Assembly: GCF_021654035.1 (NCBI RefSeq)
Contig: NZ_JAJPDW010000001.1
Coordinates: 62,001 to 126,000 of the forward strand
From: Microbacterium aurantiacum
GTDB lineage: Bacteria > Actinomycetota > Actinomycetes > Actinomycetales > Microbacteriaceae
Reading direction: 5' to 3'
DNA: 64,000 nt
Shown here in pieces: positions 1 through 9,665 of this stretch. Position numbers and translations under genes: made by a program. The notes beneath the pieces were generated by a model. The model saw only the letters and a list, made by a program, of their open reading frames with translations. It ran no database searches and had not been told where the DNA came from. How positions within the stretch are numbered: position 1 is the stretch's first letter; each line of letters starts with the position of its first letter.

Positions 1-312
1 GGCACCCCGGTGCCTGAGGTAGGGGACGTGCTGCGGACGAACCCGCAGGGGTGGCCCGACGCCGCATTGGAAGCGTCCACCCGGTCCCGTCAGCAGGTCA
101 CCCGGGTGTGGGGCGCGGTCGATGCGGCGCTGCTCGTCCACGGTCACATGCATGTTGCCGGCAGCGGCGCGCTTCCGGACGGCCGCCGGGTGGTTGCTCT
201 GGGTCGCGACGGGTTCCCCGGAAACCTCGGCCTCCTCGATCTCGAGACCCTCCATATGGAGATTCCGCCCCTCTTCGAAATCCTCACAGCGACGAGGCCC
301 ACCCATGACTGA
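1..312 (+). CDS. Metallophosphoesterase, C-terminal part (truncated by window start)
   Basis: The reading frame is open from the first base and ends at a TGA at 310-312, so only the last ~103 residues are visible. The segment LLVHGHMH is the typical last metal-binding block (GHxH) of calcineurin-like metallophosphoesterases. This supports a binuclear-metal phosphoesterase fold; the substrate cannot be inferred. The preceding catalytic motifs (DxH, GDxxD, GNHE) must lie upstream of the window. The next gene starts inside its last codons (8-bp overlap), so the two are probably co-transcribed. It belongs to the accessory segment left of the tRNA-Leu gene. Confidence 0.7.
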   Translation, partial: GTPVPEVGDVLRTNPQGWPDAALEASTRSRQQVTRVWGAVDAALLVHGHMHVAGSGALPDGRRVVALGRDGFPGNLGLLDLETLHMEIPPLFEILTATRPTHD

Positions 313-1021
313 CCCCAATGAGACCCCTGGTGAACAACCGTCGCCGGGCACCGGCTCCGCAGACAGCGGTGACGACCGATACCGACCGGTCGTCGATCTG
401 GACGTCGACGGGGTGTTGCGTGTCCCGGAGCCGTTCCCGGGTGAGCGGACAGAGGTCGTCGCGATCGAGATCACCCTGACCTACGACCAATACCCGCGCT
501 TCTCCCACGGCGCCCCACCATGGGACGACGACGGCACCCACACCGGATGCCACTTCCTCTCCGCCACGGGCGTCGCGTGGGTGCAGTCCCTGCTCGAACG
601 CGGCGTCGATGTCCGCTTAGCCACCACGTGGGACCGGTGGGCCAACACGTACTTCGCCCGCCCTCTGGGGCTGCCCGAGCTCCCCGTCCTCACAGGTAAG
701 CCACGGTACGGTGAGCGGTCCAGCCAGTGGAAAGCCCGCGTCATCGCCGCCGCCACCCGGGGGCGCCCCGTGCTCTGGGTCGACGACCAGCCCTGGCCCG
801 AAAAGCTCTACGAACAGCACACCCCACGCGCCCTCACCGGCATCCTCGCGCCCAACCCGGAGACCGGGATCACCATCCGCGACGTCGACACGGCCGACAC
901 CTGGCTGACTCTGGCCAGCAGCCCCGACGGCCAAGACGAGCTTCGCCGCCAATGGCGTCGCAAACGCGACCGACTCCGCCGTCACCGGGACGCATACGCA
1001 CGCGGCCGGTCCACGCAGTAG
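305..1021 (+). CDS. HAD-like domain protein
   Basis: This 238-residue protein begins with a polar, disordered ~28-residue stretch and then shows LDVDGVL, the hhhDxDGhh motif I of haloacid dehalogenase phosphatases. Around residues 105-115 it has ATTWDRWAN, which matches the TTW motif of the small HAD group common in actinobacteria. Later VLWVDDQPW fits the acidic motif IV. A basic C-terminal tail (RRQWRRKRDRLRRHR) could bind nucleic acid or be structural. The ATG at 305 overlaps the upstream stop, which argues for translational coupling. The substrate is unknown. Members are often found in actinobacterial mobile or phage-like regions, which suits this location. Confidence 0.65.
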   Translation: MTDPNETPGEQPSPGTGSADSGDDRYRPVVDLDVDGVLRVPEPFPGERTEVVAIEITLTYDQYPRFSHGAPPWDDDGTHTGCHFLSATGVAWVQSLLERGVDVRLATTWDRWANTYFARPLGLPELPVLTGKPRYGERSSQWKARVIAAATRGRPVLWVDDQPWPEKLYEQHTPRALTGILAPNPETGITIRDVDTADTWLTLASSPDGQDELRRQWRRKRDRLRRHRDAYARGRSTQ

Positions 1022-1031
1022 GGGCCAGCGC

Positions 1032-1226
1032 GTGAACGCGGCGCGGAATGACGACGCAACTGAGCAGGATCCGGAACGGATCATCGTCTGGTGCGAGGTG
1101 CGCAGCAGCGAGGAACGCGGAACTCCGGCCGAAGCCTTCCAGCCGGGGTGGGGCTTTGGCAGCCCCGCGGCGTGTGCCCCGTCGGGGATCCTGACGCCGC
1201 ACACCTGCGACGAAGACGCCGGCTGA
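1032..1226 (+). CDS. Small hypothetical protein
   Basis: This is a 64-residue open frame with a GTG start 10 bp after the HAD-like gene. It stops 7 bp before the next start, so it fits as a small operon member. Codon third positions are GC-rich like real genes here. Three cysteines (in VWCEV, AACAP and HTCDE) are present, but no recognised domain. I do not recognise the family. It may be a genuine small protein or a chance frame in a GC-rich sequence. Confidence 0.4.
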   Translation: MNAARNDDATEQDPERIIVWCEVRSSEERGTPAEAFQPGWGFGSPAACAPSGILTPHTCDEDAG

Positions 1227-1233
1227 GGTGACG

Positions 1234-1734
1234 ATGACCGACGAACCTGACCGGCCCAGCCCGGAGCAGACACTCGCGCCCGCCGACATGGCCTTCGCGA
1301 TCGCAGTTGGCATTCCTCCGCGCGCGTTCTCCGAGCAGGCTACGCGTGAAAACGCCGCCTACGAACGATGGTCGGCGGAGGTCATTGAGGAGGAGATGCG
1401 CGGGTGGCCCTCCGTGGAGGACGTCGCCGTCCGACTCGGCGTCCACCCGTCCGCTGTCCGCCGCCTTGTCGACGGAGAAGACCTGAGGAGCGCCGCTGTG
1501 GACAAGGTCACCGTGATCCCGCCGTGGCAGCTAACCGATCGTGGGCAACTGCTGCCTGGCCTACGCGCGGTGCTCGCTGCGATGCCCGGCGACTACGGCC
1601 CGTACGAGACACAGAACGTCATGACCACCCCCGTCGAGGAACTCGACGGAAAGAGCCCCGCAAGGGCGCTCGAGCAGGGCCACCCCGTGCCTGCCATCGT
1701 CGACTGGATCACCTGGCTCGGCGCCGGGTCGTAA
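1234..1734 (+). CDS. Helix-turn-helix protein resembling an Xre/MbcA/ParS-type antitoxin
   Basis: The protein is 166 residues long. A likely helix-turn-helix lies near residues 50-75 (SVEDVAVRLGVHPSAVRRLV), followed by a C-terminal segment, ELDGKSPARALEQGHPVPAIVDWI. The latter recalls the toxin-binding domain of Xre/MbcA/ParS antitoxins, where a G-x-SP-x-xAL-x-xG element is typical. I chose ATG 1234 because a GAGG ribosome-binding sequence lies at 1225-1228 with good spacing; a GTG at 1228 would overlap it. No RES-type toxin is visible next to it, so the antitoxin role is only a resemblance. It could equally be an excisionase-like or mobile-element regulator. Confidence 0.5.
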   Translation: MTDEPDRPSPEQTLAPADMAFAIAVGIPPRAFSEQATRENAAYERWSAEVIEEEMRGWPSVEDVAVRLGVHPSAVRRLVDGEDLRSAAVDKVTVIPPWQLTDRGQLLPGLRAVLAAMPGDYGPYETQNVMTTPVEELDGKSPARALEQGHPVPAIVDWITWLGAGS

Positions 1735-1922
1735 AGCTCGAATGCCAGGCGCCCCGGCCGCCGAGATGCAGCGAGCACTCGGACCGCAGCCGACACATGC
1801 TCAATCCGCGAAGTGGCCTACCCAGCCATCGGTTTCGAACCGAACCCTCCCCCGGCGACCCCGTCCGCGCCCGCAGATCGCATGGCGCGGTCCCCAAGAC
1901 GATCGCGGGCCGGTGGGAGCGG

Positions 1923-2294
1923 CTACTTCTCGCAGACGAAGGTGCCGGGGATGTTGTCGCCCAGCGGATGGACACTGTCCACTCTTACTCTTGTCGTCGA
2001 CAGGATCTCGACGTTGCTGAACGGCACCGGGTCATCGTCCCCGGTGGTCATGTTGAAGTAGGACGCGCCGACGACCTCGCCGTCGCGGACGGTGAGGGTC
2101 GGCCCTGTCGTGGCACCGAGCCCCTGGCCGCCGCCGCTCCAGCAGCCGTACTCGCCGGCGAGGAGCGGCTTGCCGATGTCACCGAGACCGGGGGAGCCGG
2201 CCGCCCACCACATGAGGCCCGCGAACAACGCCACCCCAATCGCGATGAATCAACCGACGACGGTGTTGTAGGTGCGAATCCCATCATCTGCCAT
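1923..2294 (-). pseudogene. Small membrane protein gene interrupted by one in-frame stop
   Basis: Reading the minus strand from the ATG at 2294-2292 gives MADDGIRTYNTVVG, then a TGA at 2252-2250, then FIAIGVALFAGLMWW in the same frame, continuing to a stop at 1923. With TGG in place of TGA the frame would encode a 123-residue protein with one N-terminal membrane helix and a ~90-residue outer domain containing two cysteines (YGCWSG, TFVCEK). A shorter product could start at the GTG at 2234, but that would begin inside the membrane helix and lacks a clear ribosome-binding site. I therefore read it as a recently inactivated gene or a base-call error. I do not recognise the outer domain. Confidence 0.55.
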
Positions 2295-2394
2295 GGCCCA
2301 CACTGTAACGGTGGCCTCGAAGTCCGCGGCGTTCTCCAGCCATCGCCCCTGGTGCGCCGGTACGTCATCGGCGCCCACGGCCAGGAATGAGCGC

Positions 2395-2408
2395 TGATAA
2401 CTTTATCA
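2395..2408. promoter_or_regulatory. AT-rich palindrome, possible operator or recombination site
   Basis: TGATAA and TTATCA flank a two-base centre (CT), making a 14-bp inverted repeat that is strikingly AT-rich for this genome. It lies between the broken membrane-protein gene and the helicase remnant. Such a site could be an operator or a mobile-element junction; nothing in the sequence decides between them. Confidence 0.3.
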
Positions 2409-2461
2409 ACGTGGGCGTGGGCTGCTCTCCGGAGTCTCCCGGCGCCGCCGACCCCTACCCA

Positions 2462-2877
2462 TCACTCGGGCAGTCCGCGCATCGCGTAGGCGAGCGCCTC
2501 GTCCCGCTCCCGAGATAGCAGGCCGTCGCGGACCGCTACGCACTGACGGGAGTACCAGTGCGCCAGTGACCGCTCCGGCTTCTCGGCGTTTCGGACAGGG
2601 GAAGACGGCCGTGGCGGGTGATGAACACCCGCCGCTCCTCGGCGCGCTCGAACCATTGGACATCCCGCGTCCCTTCGGCCCACCCCGGCAACAGGGACAG
2701 CAGTTGCCACTGCGTCGGTGTCAGCGTGGTTGAGCGCCGCTGGTCGGCGACCCAGGAGACGTCCCGGTTCTCGACGCCGTCGTCGCTGCGGCGGGGCAAG
2801 CGGCCGAGGTTCCGGGTAAGGCGAGCGATGCTCCGGTAGCGCGCCGCCCACTCCGCTGAGACGTCGTCGAGCAGTGC
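2462..2877 (-). pseudogene. Helicase-associated-domain remnant, 5'-truncated and frameshifted
   Basis: The minus strand from 2877 encodes a stretch with W-x-x-RY, GRLPRRSDD, SWVADQRR, LTPTQWQLLSLLPGW, WFERAEERR and HGRLP. These are the repeating elements of the 'helicase associated domain' found C-terminal to DEAD-box-like helicases in actinobacteria. Right after HGRLP (near 2600) the similarity moves to another frame, which continues with RNAEKPERSLAHWYSRQ and ends in MRGLPE at 2462; a one-base indel explains this. Upstream a stop lies at 2880-2878 with no helicase core, so the 5' part is missing. It is a decayed fragment whose broken end coincides with the transposase fragment. Confidence 0.65.
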
Positions 2878-3722
2878 TCACCACCGCCGTCGTCATGCAC
2901 CAGCCCGGCCACACCAAGCACGGTCCCCGCATTGCTGTGGACTACCACTGCCGCGAGTTCGGCGAGCACGAACGCGCACTCCTCATCGGCGACCGCCTCT
3001 ACCGCGACGGCTCCAAGGTAGAGAACTTCCAGAAGCCCCTGATGGCGAAGCGATTCCGCACCGTCTTTGACTACAAGGTCAAGAACAGCGGGCTGCACGG
3101 CGCCATCGACGACGTCATCTTCGTCGGCGGCCGCCCCTACGTGAAGTGGATGCCCGAACATCTCGTCACCGCACGCGTCGACTTCAAGGCCGGCCGCATC
3201 GACCAGCGGACCTATCAGGCGCGGCTCGCGTCACGCACCGCGTATCAACTGAAGGACCATGGCCGCCCCGACCACGAGGGCCGGTTGCGCTTCACATACC
3301 CCGATCTGTCGAACGTGATGTGTATCGACCCTGCCACCAAGAAGCAGGTCAAGCCCGTCCTGAAGAAGAGGACGTTCACGCTCGCCCCCGAGGACGCCGT
3401 CAGCATGCGCGTCATCAAGCGCCTTCAGGCCTTCGAGCACAAGAGCGACGAGTGGAGGGCATGGTACGGACTGCGCAGCCACGTCGAGTCGAACAACCAG
3501 TACGTCAAATCCGACGCAGCCACCGACCTCGGCAACCCCGAAAAGCGCCGCCCCCGCGGCTACGCGTACCAGGCACTCAGCGCCGCCATGGCATTCGCGC
3601 TGTCGAACATCCGACGCATCGTCAGCTTCCTCGAAGCCAAATACAAGGCCGCCATCGACGACTCACCGAAGCAGCGCCAGCGCCGACGAACCGACGAACA
3701 CGGCAACCCGCTCCCGCACTGA
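2874..3722 (+). pseudogene. DDE-type transposase, C-terminal fragment
   Basis: The 282-residue frame matches, from family memory, the C-terminal half of a large actinobacterial transposase-like family: GDRLYRDGSKVENF, RTVFDYKVKNSGLHG, a central arginine-rich block (RIDQRTYQARLASRTAYQL) and LRSHVESNNQYVK followed by ALSNIRRIVSFL. Full members are roughly twice as long, and the N-terminal half with the first catalytic acidic residues is absent. The frame begins with GTG 2874 exactly where the oppositely oriented helicase remnant is cut off, so this junction is a rearrangement point. A hairpin terminator follows at 3755. It is unlikely to be active. An intact, shorter member of a related family is the alternative. 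Confidence 0.6.
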
Positions 3723-3754
3723 GCGAACAGCCACACCCGAACTGAACACCACCG

Positions 3755-3780
3755 CGAGCAGCCCCGAAAGGGGCTACTCG
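3755..3780 (+). terminator. Hairpin after the transposase fragment
   Basis: The arms CGAGCAGCCCC and GGGGCTACTCG form an 11-bp stem with one mismatch and a GAAA tetraloop, 33 bp after the stop codon. There is no strong T-run, as is common in GC-rich actinobacteria. Confidence 0.55.
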
Positions 3781-3843
3781 TGTTGCATCCGACAGCGCCC
3801 CCGGGCTCCCAGTCCCGCGCGCGACGCCCACGAACCCCGAAAC

Positions 3844-3885
3844 GAACGATGCGGCCGGAGCGAAATCGCTCCGGCCGCGTCGTTC
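3844..3885. terminator. Strong bidirectional terminator hairpin
   Basis: GCGGCCGGAGCG and CGCTCCGGCCGC pair perfectly around an AAAT loop and are extended by GAACGA/TCGTTC beyond one T-G wobble, giving a ~19-bp stem. It lies 3' of the minus-strand tRNA-Leu gene and 3' of the plus-strand transposase fragment, so it can end transcription from both sides. Confidence 0.7.
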
Positions 3886-3888
3886 TTC

Positions 3889-3930
3889 GTATTTCCAAAC
3901 ACAGGGCCCTGTATTTCCATACAGGGCCTC
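3889..3930. repeat. Tandem ~21-bp duplication beside the tRNA-Leu 3' end
   Basis: GTATTTCCAAACACAGGGCC (from 3889) is followed at once by GTATTTCCATACAGGGCC (from 3911). The two copies differ by a 2-base indel and one or two substitutions. They lie directly downstream of the tRNA-Leu 3' end, a usual place for integration footprints. Confidence 0.55.
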
Positions 3931-3934
3931 GCTG

Positions 3935-4018
3935 TGCGCGAGGGGGGACTTGAACCCCCACGCCCTTGCGGGCACTGGCACCTGAAGCCAGCGCGTCTAC
4001 CTATTCCGCCACTCGCGC
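3935..4018 (-). tRNA. tRNA-Leu (anticodon CAG)
   Basis: The minus strand folds as an 84-nt class II tRNA. The acceptor arms GCGCGAG and CTCGCGC pair perfectly, with discriminator A. The anticodon stem CTGGC/GCCAG encloses a loop TTCAGGT with anticodon CAG. A long variable arm (TGCCCGCAAGGGCG) and a T-arm with GGTTCAAGTCC follow. No CCA is encoded. It separates the mobile-remnant region from the fhaA operon and is a likely integration site. Confidence 0.95.
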
Positions 4019-4243
4019 GAACGGCAGTCCCCTGCCGACGCAACTGTGCGAGGATATCACGCCCGAATCCGCCCGCGGAATCGCGCCCGAGCGCCCCGAC
4101 GGGGCAGAATGACCCGAGGACGCACCCGACCCGCCCGACGACGGCCCGACCGCCCGCACTTCCCTCCCTTCGTCCACTCGCACGGCACCGATGCTCATGT
4201 GCAATTACCATGTACCAACCGGAACCGCCCTCCGAGGAGCCCC

Positions 4244-4990
4244 GTGGGACTACTTGACAGCTTCGAGAAAGGTCTCGAGCGCGCCGTGAACAGCGCGTTC
4301 GCGAAGACCTTCCGCAGCGGCATCCAGCCCGTCGAGATCGCCTCCGCTCTTCGCAGCGAACTCGACAAGAAGGCCGCCGTCGTCACCCGCGACCGCATCC
4401 TCGCGCCCAACACGTTCGCCGTGCGCCTCGCCCCCGCCGACGACGAGAAGATGGCGGCCCTCGGCGGGGCCCTCATCCACGAGCTCGACACGCTGGTCCA
4501 CAAGCACGCCAAGGCTCAGGGCTACAGCTTCGCCGGCCCCGTCTCGATCACCCTCGAGCGCGATCCCCAACTGTCCACCGGAACGCTCCGCGTCGACAGC
4601 GCCACCGCCCAAGGCGGCGAGGTCTCCTGGCGCGGCGTCGTCGACATCGACGGTCAACGTCACACCCTCGCGAAGTCCCGCACCGTCATCGGGCGCGGCA
4701 GCGACGCCGACATCACCATCGCCGACTCCGGAACGTCGCGCCGGCACATCGAGATCCTGTGGGACGGCGAGCGCGCCATGGTGCGCGACCTGAAGTCCAC
4801 CAACGGCACCAAACTCAACGGCCAGAAGGTCGGCGAAGCCGCCCTCGCCCCCGACTCCGTGGTGACCATCGGACGCACCGACATCGTCTTCCGCGTGGTC
4901 GCCCAGGCCGCCACTCCGCCGCGTCCGCCCCTCCCTGCGGCCGACGCGACGCGGGCCTACGATCTGCGCGAAGGCGGACCCCTCGCATGA
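4244..4990 (+). CDS. fhaA: FHA-domain protein FhaA
   Basis: This 248-residue protein has an N-terminal DUF3662-type domain (residues 1-120, GLLDSFEKGLERAVNSAF) and a C-terminal FHA domain (about 135-225). The phosphothreonine-binding residues are visible as GR at 150-151, SRRH at 165-168 and NGT at 187-189. In mycobacteria FhaA binds phosphorylated partners of the PknA/PknB kinases, including the pseudokinase domain of MviN/MurJ, and tunes peptidoglycan synthesis. GTG 4244 is chosen because GAGGAG lies just upstream and the protein then starts at the conserved family N-terminus. It is the first gene of the operon running to pknA and overlaps fhaB by 4 bp. Confidence 0.93.
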   Translation: MGLLDSFEKGLERAVNSAFAKTFRSGIQPVEIASALRSELDKKAAVVTRDRILAPNTFAVRLAPADDEKMAALGGALIHELDTLVHKHAKAQGYSFAGPVSITLERDPQLSTGTLRVDSATAQGGEVSWRGVVDIDGQRHTLAKSRTVIGRGSDADITIADSGTSRRHIEILWDGERAMVRDLKSTNGTKLNGQKVGEAALAPDSVVTIGRTDIVFRVVAQAATPPRPPLPAADATRAYDLREGGPLA

Positions 4991-5550
4991 GCGAACTGAC
5001 TCTCCTCCTGCTGCGCATCGGCTTCCTCGTCCTGCTGTGGGCGTTCGTCTTCGGCGTCGTCTACTCGCTGCGCGCCGACCTGTTCGGCGTCAAGGTGCGA
5101 CGGATGCCGGAGCCCGCCGAGGCCGGTGCACCCGCGGCCGCGGCCCCCGCGCCGGCGCCGGCCGCGCCCCGAGCGAACACCACCGCGCCCGTGACCGACC
5201 GCCCGGCATCCGGTTCCGCTCCGCGCGACGGCGCCAAGGGCGGGCCGGCGACGACCACGTCGGCGACGCGCATCGTCATCACGTCGGGCCCGAAAGCGGG
5301 ACTCGAGCTCCCGCTCGGAAACGAACCGCTCACGATCGGCCGCTCGAGCGAGTCCGGTCTCGTGATCCGCGACGACTACACCTCCAGCCACCACGCCCGC
5401 CTGATCCTGTGGGGCGAGCAGTGGATGCTGCAGGACCTCGACTCGACCAACGGCACCTGGCACGACGGCGCCCGCGTGTCGACGCCCGTCCCGGTGACCC
5501 TCGGCGCTCCCATCAAGGTCGGCGCGACGACCTTCGAGCTGCGGGCGTAA
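4987..5550 (+). CDS. fhaB: FHA-domain membrane protein FhaB (FipA)
   Basis: The product has 187 residues: one N-terminal membrane helix (about 6-26), a proline/alanine-rich linker (about 40-85) and a C-terminal FHA domain with IGRSSES, SSHHARL and DSTNGTW as phosphothreonine-binding loops. The layout matches FhaB/FipA of mycobacteria, a PknA/PknB substrate reader that interacts with division proteins. Its ATG overlaps the fhaA stop in an ATGA, implying translational coupling. It would present its FHA domain on the cytoplasmic face. Confidence 0.92.
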   Translation: MSELTLLLLRIGFLVLLWAFVFGVVYSLRADLFGVKVRRMPEPAEAGAPAAAAPAPAPAAPRANTTAPVTDRPASGSAPRDGAKGGPATTTSATRIVITSGPKAGLELPLGNEPLTIGRSSESGLVIRDDYTSSHHARLILWGEQWMLQDLDSTNGTWHDGARVSTPVPVTLGAPIKVGATTFELRA

Positions 5551-5564
5551 GCGGAACCCTCCAC

Positions 5565-6799
<1,235 letters not shown>

Positions 6800-6803
<4 letters not shown>

Positions 6804-8206
6804 GCGCGGCACCGGCACGCCCCGACGCACCCGATACGGTCTCGAGCGACACCGCCGTCATTCGGGCCCTGCGGCGCCTCCGCGTCCCGCAGACGCAGCG
6901 CAACCGCGAGCTCGCCCTGCTGATCTTCGCGCTCGCGCTGACCTGGTCGGCCGTCGCGCTGGTGCAGCTCGGCGCGCTCGGAGAGATCAACTGGCGCTTC
7001 CTCATCTACTGCGGCGGCCTCACGGCGCTCGTCGTGGCCCTCCACATCGTGCTGCGCCTCGTGGCACGGGATGCCGACCCGTTCGTCGTGCCGATCGCCA
7101 CCCTGCTCACCGGGCTCGGGATCGCGATGATCTACCGGCTCGACATCGCCGCGATCCGGTTCGGCTGGGGCGCGTTCTCCACGCGCCAATTGGCCTGGGC
7201 GGGGATCGCGGTGGTCCTCGCGATCGCCGTGGTCGTGCTGTTGAAGAACTATCGGGTGCTCTTCCGCTACACCTACATCTTCGGTTTCGTCGGCATCCTG
7301 CTGCTGGTCCTCCCCGTCATTCCGGGGCTGAGCGCCGGCGGCAACGCCGACGTGTGGGTGGACGTCGGCTTCTTCACGTTCCAGCCGGGCGAGCTGGCGA
7401 AGCTGTGCCTGGCGATCTTCTTCGCCGGCTACCTCGTGCGCACGAGGGAGAGCCTGACCACCACCGGCACCAAGATCCTCGGAATCACGTGGCCGCGCGC
7501 CCGCGAACTCGGCCCGGTCCTGGTCTTCTGGCTCGTCTCCCTCGGCATCATCGTGCTCCAGCGCGACCTCGGCACGGGCCTGCTGATCTTCGGCATGTTC
7601 GTGGCGATGCTCTACGTCGCCACGGGGAAGACGAGCTGGGTCTTCATCGGCCTCGTCCTCGTCGCGGTCGGCGCGTTCGCGGCAACCCGCGTGCTCCCCT
7701 ACGTGCAGGGACGCTTCACGAACTGGCTCGACGCCTTCAACCCCGCGGTGATCGACGCCCCCGGCGGCAGCTACCAGCTGGTGCAGGGCATCTTCGGTCT
7801 CGCCCAGGGCGGTCTCGTCGGCACGGGCCTCGGCCAGGGTCGGCCGTACCTGACGCCCGTCGCCGAGAGCGACTACATCCTGCCGAGCCTCGGCGAGGAG
7901 ATCGGCCTGATCGGCGTCTTCGCGATCCTCTGCCTGTACATGGTGTTCACGAGCCGCGGGATCCGCATCGGCCTCGCCGGACAGGACGACTTCGGCAAGC
8001 TCCTCGCGACGGGGCTGTCGTTCACGATCGCGCTGCAGGTGTTCATCATGGTCGGCGGTGTGACACGGGTGATCCCGCTCACCGGCCTCACGACCCCGTT
8101 CCTCGCCGCCGGCGGATCCTCCCTGGTGGCGAACTGGATCATCGTGGCACTCCTGCTGCGGATCTCGGATGCCGTCCGCAGTCGTCCCCGGGTGGTGATC
8201 GGCTGA
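6800..8206 (+). CDS. rodA: SEDS peptidoglycan glycosyltransferase, FtsW/RodA family
   Basis: The 468-residue protein is an integral membrane SEDS protein with about ten helices that polymerises lipid II together with a class B penicillin-binding protein, here pbpA directly downstream. Signature segments include GIAMIYRLD, QPGELAKLCLAIFFAGYL, QRDLGTGLLIFG, the long extracellular loop with PVAESDYILPSLGEEIGLIG, and the C-terminal LPFLAAGGSSL-like block (PFLAAGGSSLVAN). Its position between pstP and pbpA matches mycobacterial rodA rather than ftsW, which normally lies in the dcw cluster. It is coupled to pstP by a 4-bp overlap. Confidence 0.93.
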
Positions 8207-8207
8207 C

Positions 8208-9665
8208 ATGACCAAAGAACTCCGACGTCTCAGCATCGTGATGCTCGCGATGTTCCTCGCCCTCTTCGGATCGGTCAGCTGGATCCAGGTGGTGCAGGCC
8301 GATGCCCTGCAGCAGAACTCGCAGAACACCCGGGCCCTCTACGACTCCTACGAGGTCCAGCGGGGGTCGATCATCGCCAGCGGCGCCGTGATCGCCTCCT
8401 CGGTTCCGTCCGACGACGTGTACAGCTGGCAGCGTCAGTACGTCGACCCCGACATGTGGGCGCCCGTCACCGGCTACATCAACCCCGCGCTGGGCGCGGC
8501 GACCGGTCTCGAGCTGGCGATGAACCAGCCGCTGAGCGGCACCTCCGGGTCGCAGTTCTTCTCGCGCCTCGACCGCATCATCACCGGTCAGCCGCCGCGC
8601 GGGTCGAACGTCGCCCTGACGCTGGATGCCGAGGTTCAGCGGGCCGCGTACGACGCACTCGGCGACCTCGAGGGCGCCGTCGTGGCGATGGACCCGTCCA
8701 CGGGCCGCATCCTCGCCCTCGTGTCCAGCCCGAGCTTCGACACCAACCTGCTCGCCTCTCATCGCACGGCCGAGGTCAACGAGGCGTACGACGCACTCGT
8801 CGCCGACCCGGGCAAGCCCCTGTCGAACCGCGCGATCGCGGGCGACCTGAACCCGCCCGGATCCGTGTTCAAGCTCGTGGTCGCCTCCGCCGCCCTTGCT
8901 TCCGGCGAGTACACGCCCGAATCCACCTTCCCCAACCCGGCCTCCTACCGTCTGCCCCAGTCCTCCAGCGTTCTGCGCAACGCCAGCGGCGGCACGTGCG
9001 GAGAGGGCGCGGAGGTGACGCTGGAGACGGCGATGCGGCTGAGCTGCAACATCCCCTTCGCCGAGCTCGCCGTGGAGCTGGGCGATGACGCCATCCGCGA
9101 GGAAGCGGAGAAGTTCGGGTTCAACTCCAGCTTCGAGATCCCACTGACCTCGACACCGTCGAGCTACCCCCGCGGACTCGACGACGCGCAGACCGCGCTG
9201 ACCGGGTTCGGCCAAGGCCAGGTCACCGCGACACCGCTGCAGATCGCCATGGTCTCCGCCGGCATCGCCAACGAGGGACTCGTGATGAACCCCCAGATGA
9301 TCCGCCGCGTGATCGGCCCGGATCTGTCGGTCCAGCAGACCTTCGACCCGACCGAGTACGGCCGCGCGATGGAGCCGGATGTCGCGGCGGACCTGCTCGA
9401 GATGATGGTCGCCAATGTCTCAGACGGCGTGGCGTCGGGTGCAAGAATAGACGGGGTCGACGTGGCCGGTAAGACCGGTACCGCGGAGAACGGCGCGGGT
9501 GCGCCGTACACACTGTGGTTCACCGGATTCGCTCCGGCGGACGACCCCCAGGTCGCCGTGGCCGTCGTGGTCGAGGACGGCGGCGGTCAGGGACAATCGG
9601 GCAGCGGCAACACCATCGCCGCGCCTATCGCGAAACAGGTCATGGAGGCGGTGCTGGGCAGATGA
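8208..9665 (+). CDS. pbpA: Class B penicillin-binding protein PbpA (D,D-transpeptidase)
   Basis: The 485-residue protein is anchored by one N-terminal helix (about 5-28). It carries the PBP dimerisation region and a transpeptidase domain with the three active-site motifs: SVFK (Ser219), SCN (Ser279) and KTGTAE (Lys422). It crosslinks peptidoglycan made by the adjacent RodA. The start lies 1 bp after the rodA stop. The 3' end overlaps pknA by 4 bp. All catalytic residues are present, and the length matches mycobacterial PbpA. Confidence 0.94.
   Translation: MTKELRRLSIVMLAMFLALFGSVSWIQVVQADALQQNSQNTRALYDSYEVQRGSIIASGAVIASSVPSDDVYSWQRQYVDPDMWAPVTGYINPALGAATGLELAMNQPLSGTSGSQFFSRLDRIITGQPPRGSNVALTLDAEVQRAAYDALGDLEGAVVAMDPSTGRILALVSSPSFDTNLLASHRTAEVNEAYDALVADPGKPLSNRAIAGDLNPPGSVFKLVVASAALASGEYTPESTFPNPASYRLPQSSSVLRNASGGTCGEGAEVTLETAMRLSCNIPFAELAVELGDDAIREEAEKFGFNSSFEIPLTSTPSSYPRGLDDAQTALTGFGQGQVTATPLQIAMVSAGIANEGLVMNPQMIRRVIGPDLSVQQTFDPTEYGRAMEPDVAADLLEMMVANVSDGVASGARIDGVDVAGKTGTAENGAGAPYTLWFTGFAPADDPQVAVAVVVEDGGGQGQSGSGNTIAAPIAKQVMEAVLGR

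Noticed and set aside
1830..1860. tRNA-like T-arm (GGTTTCGAACCGAACC)
   Set aside because: No acceptor, D-arm or anticodon arm could be fitted around it; at best a decayed attachment site.
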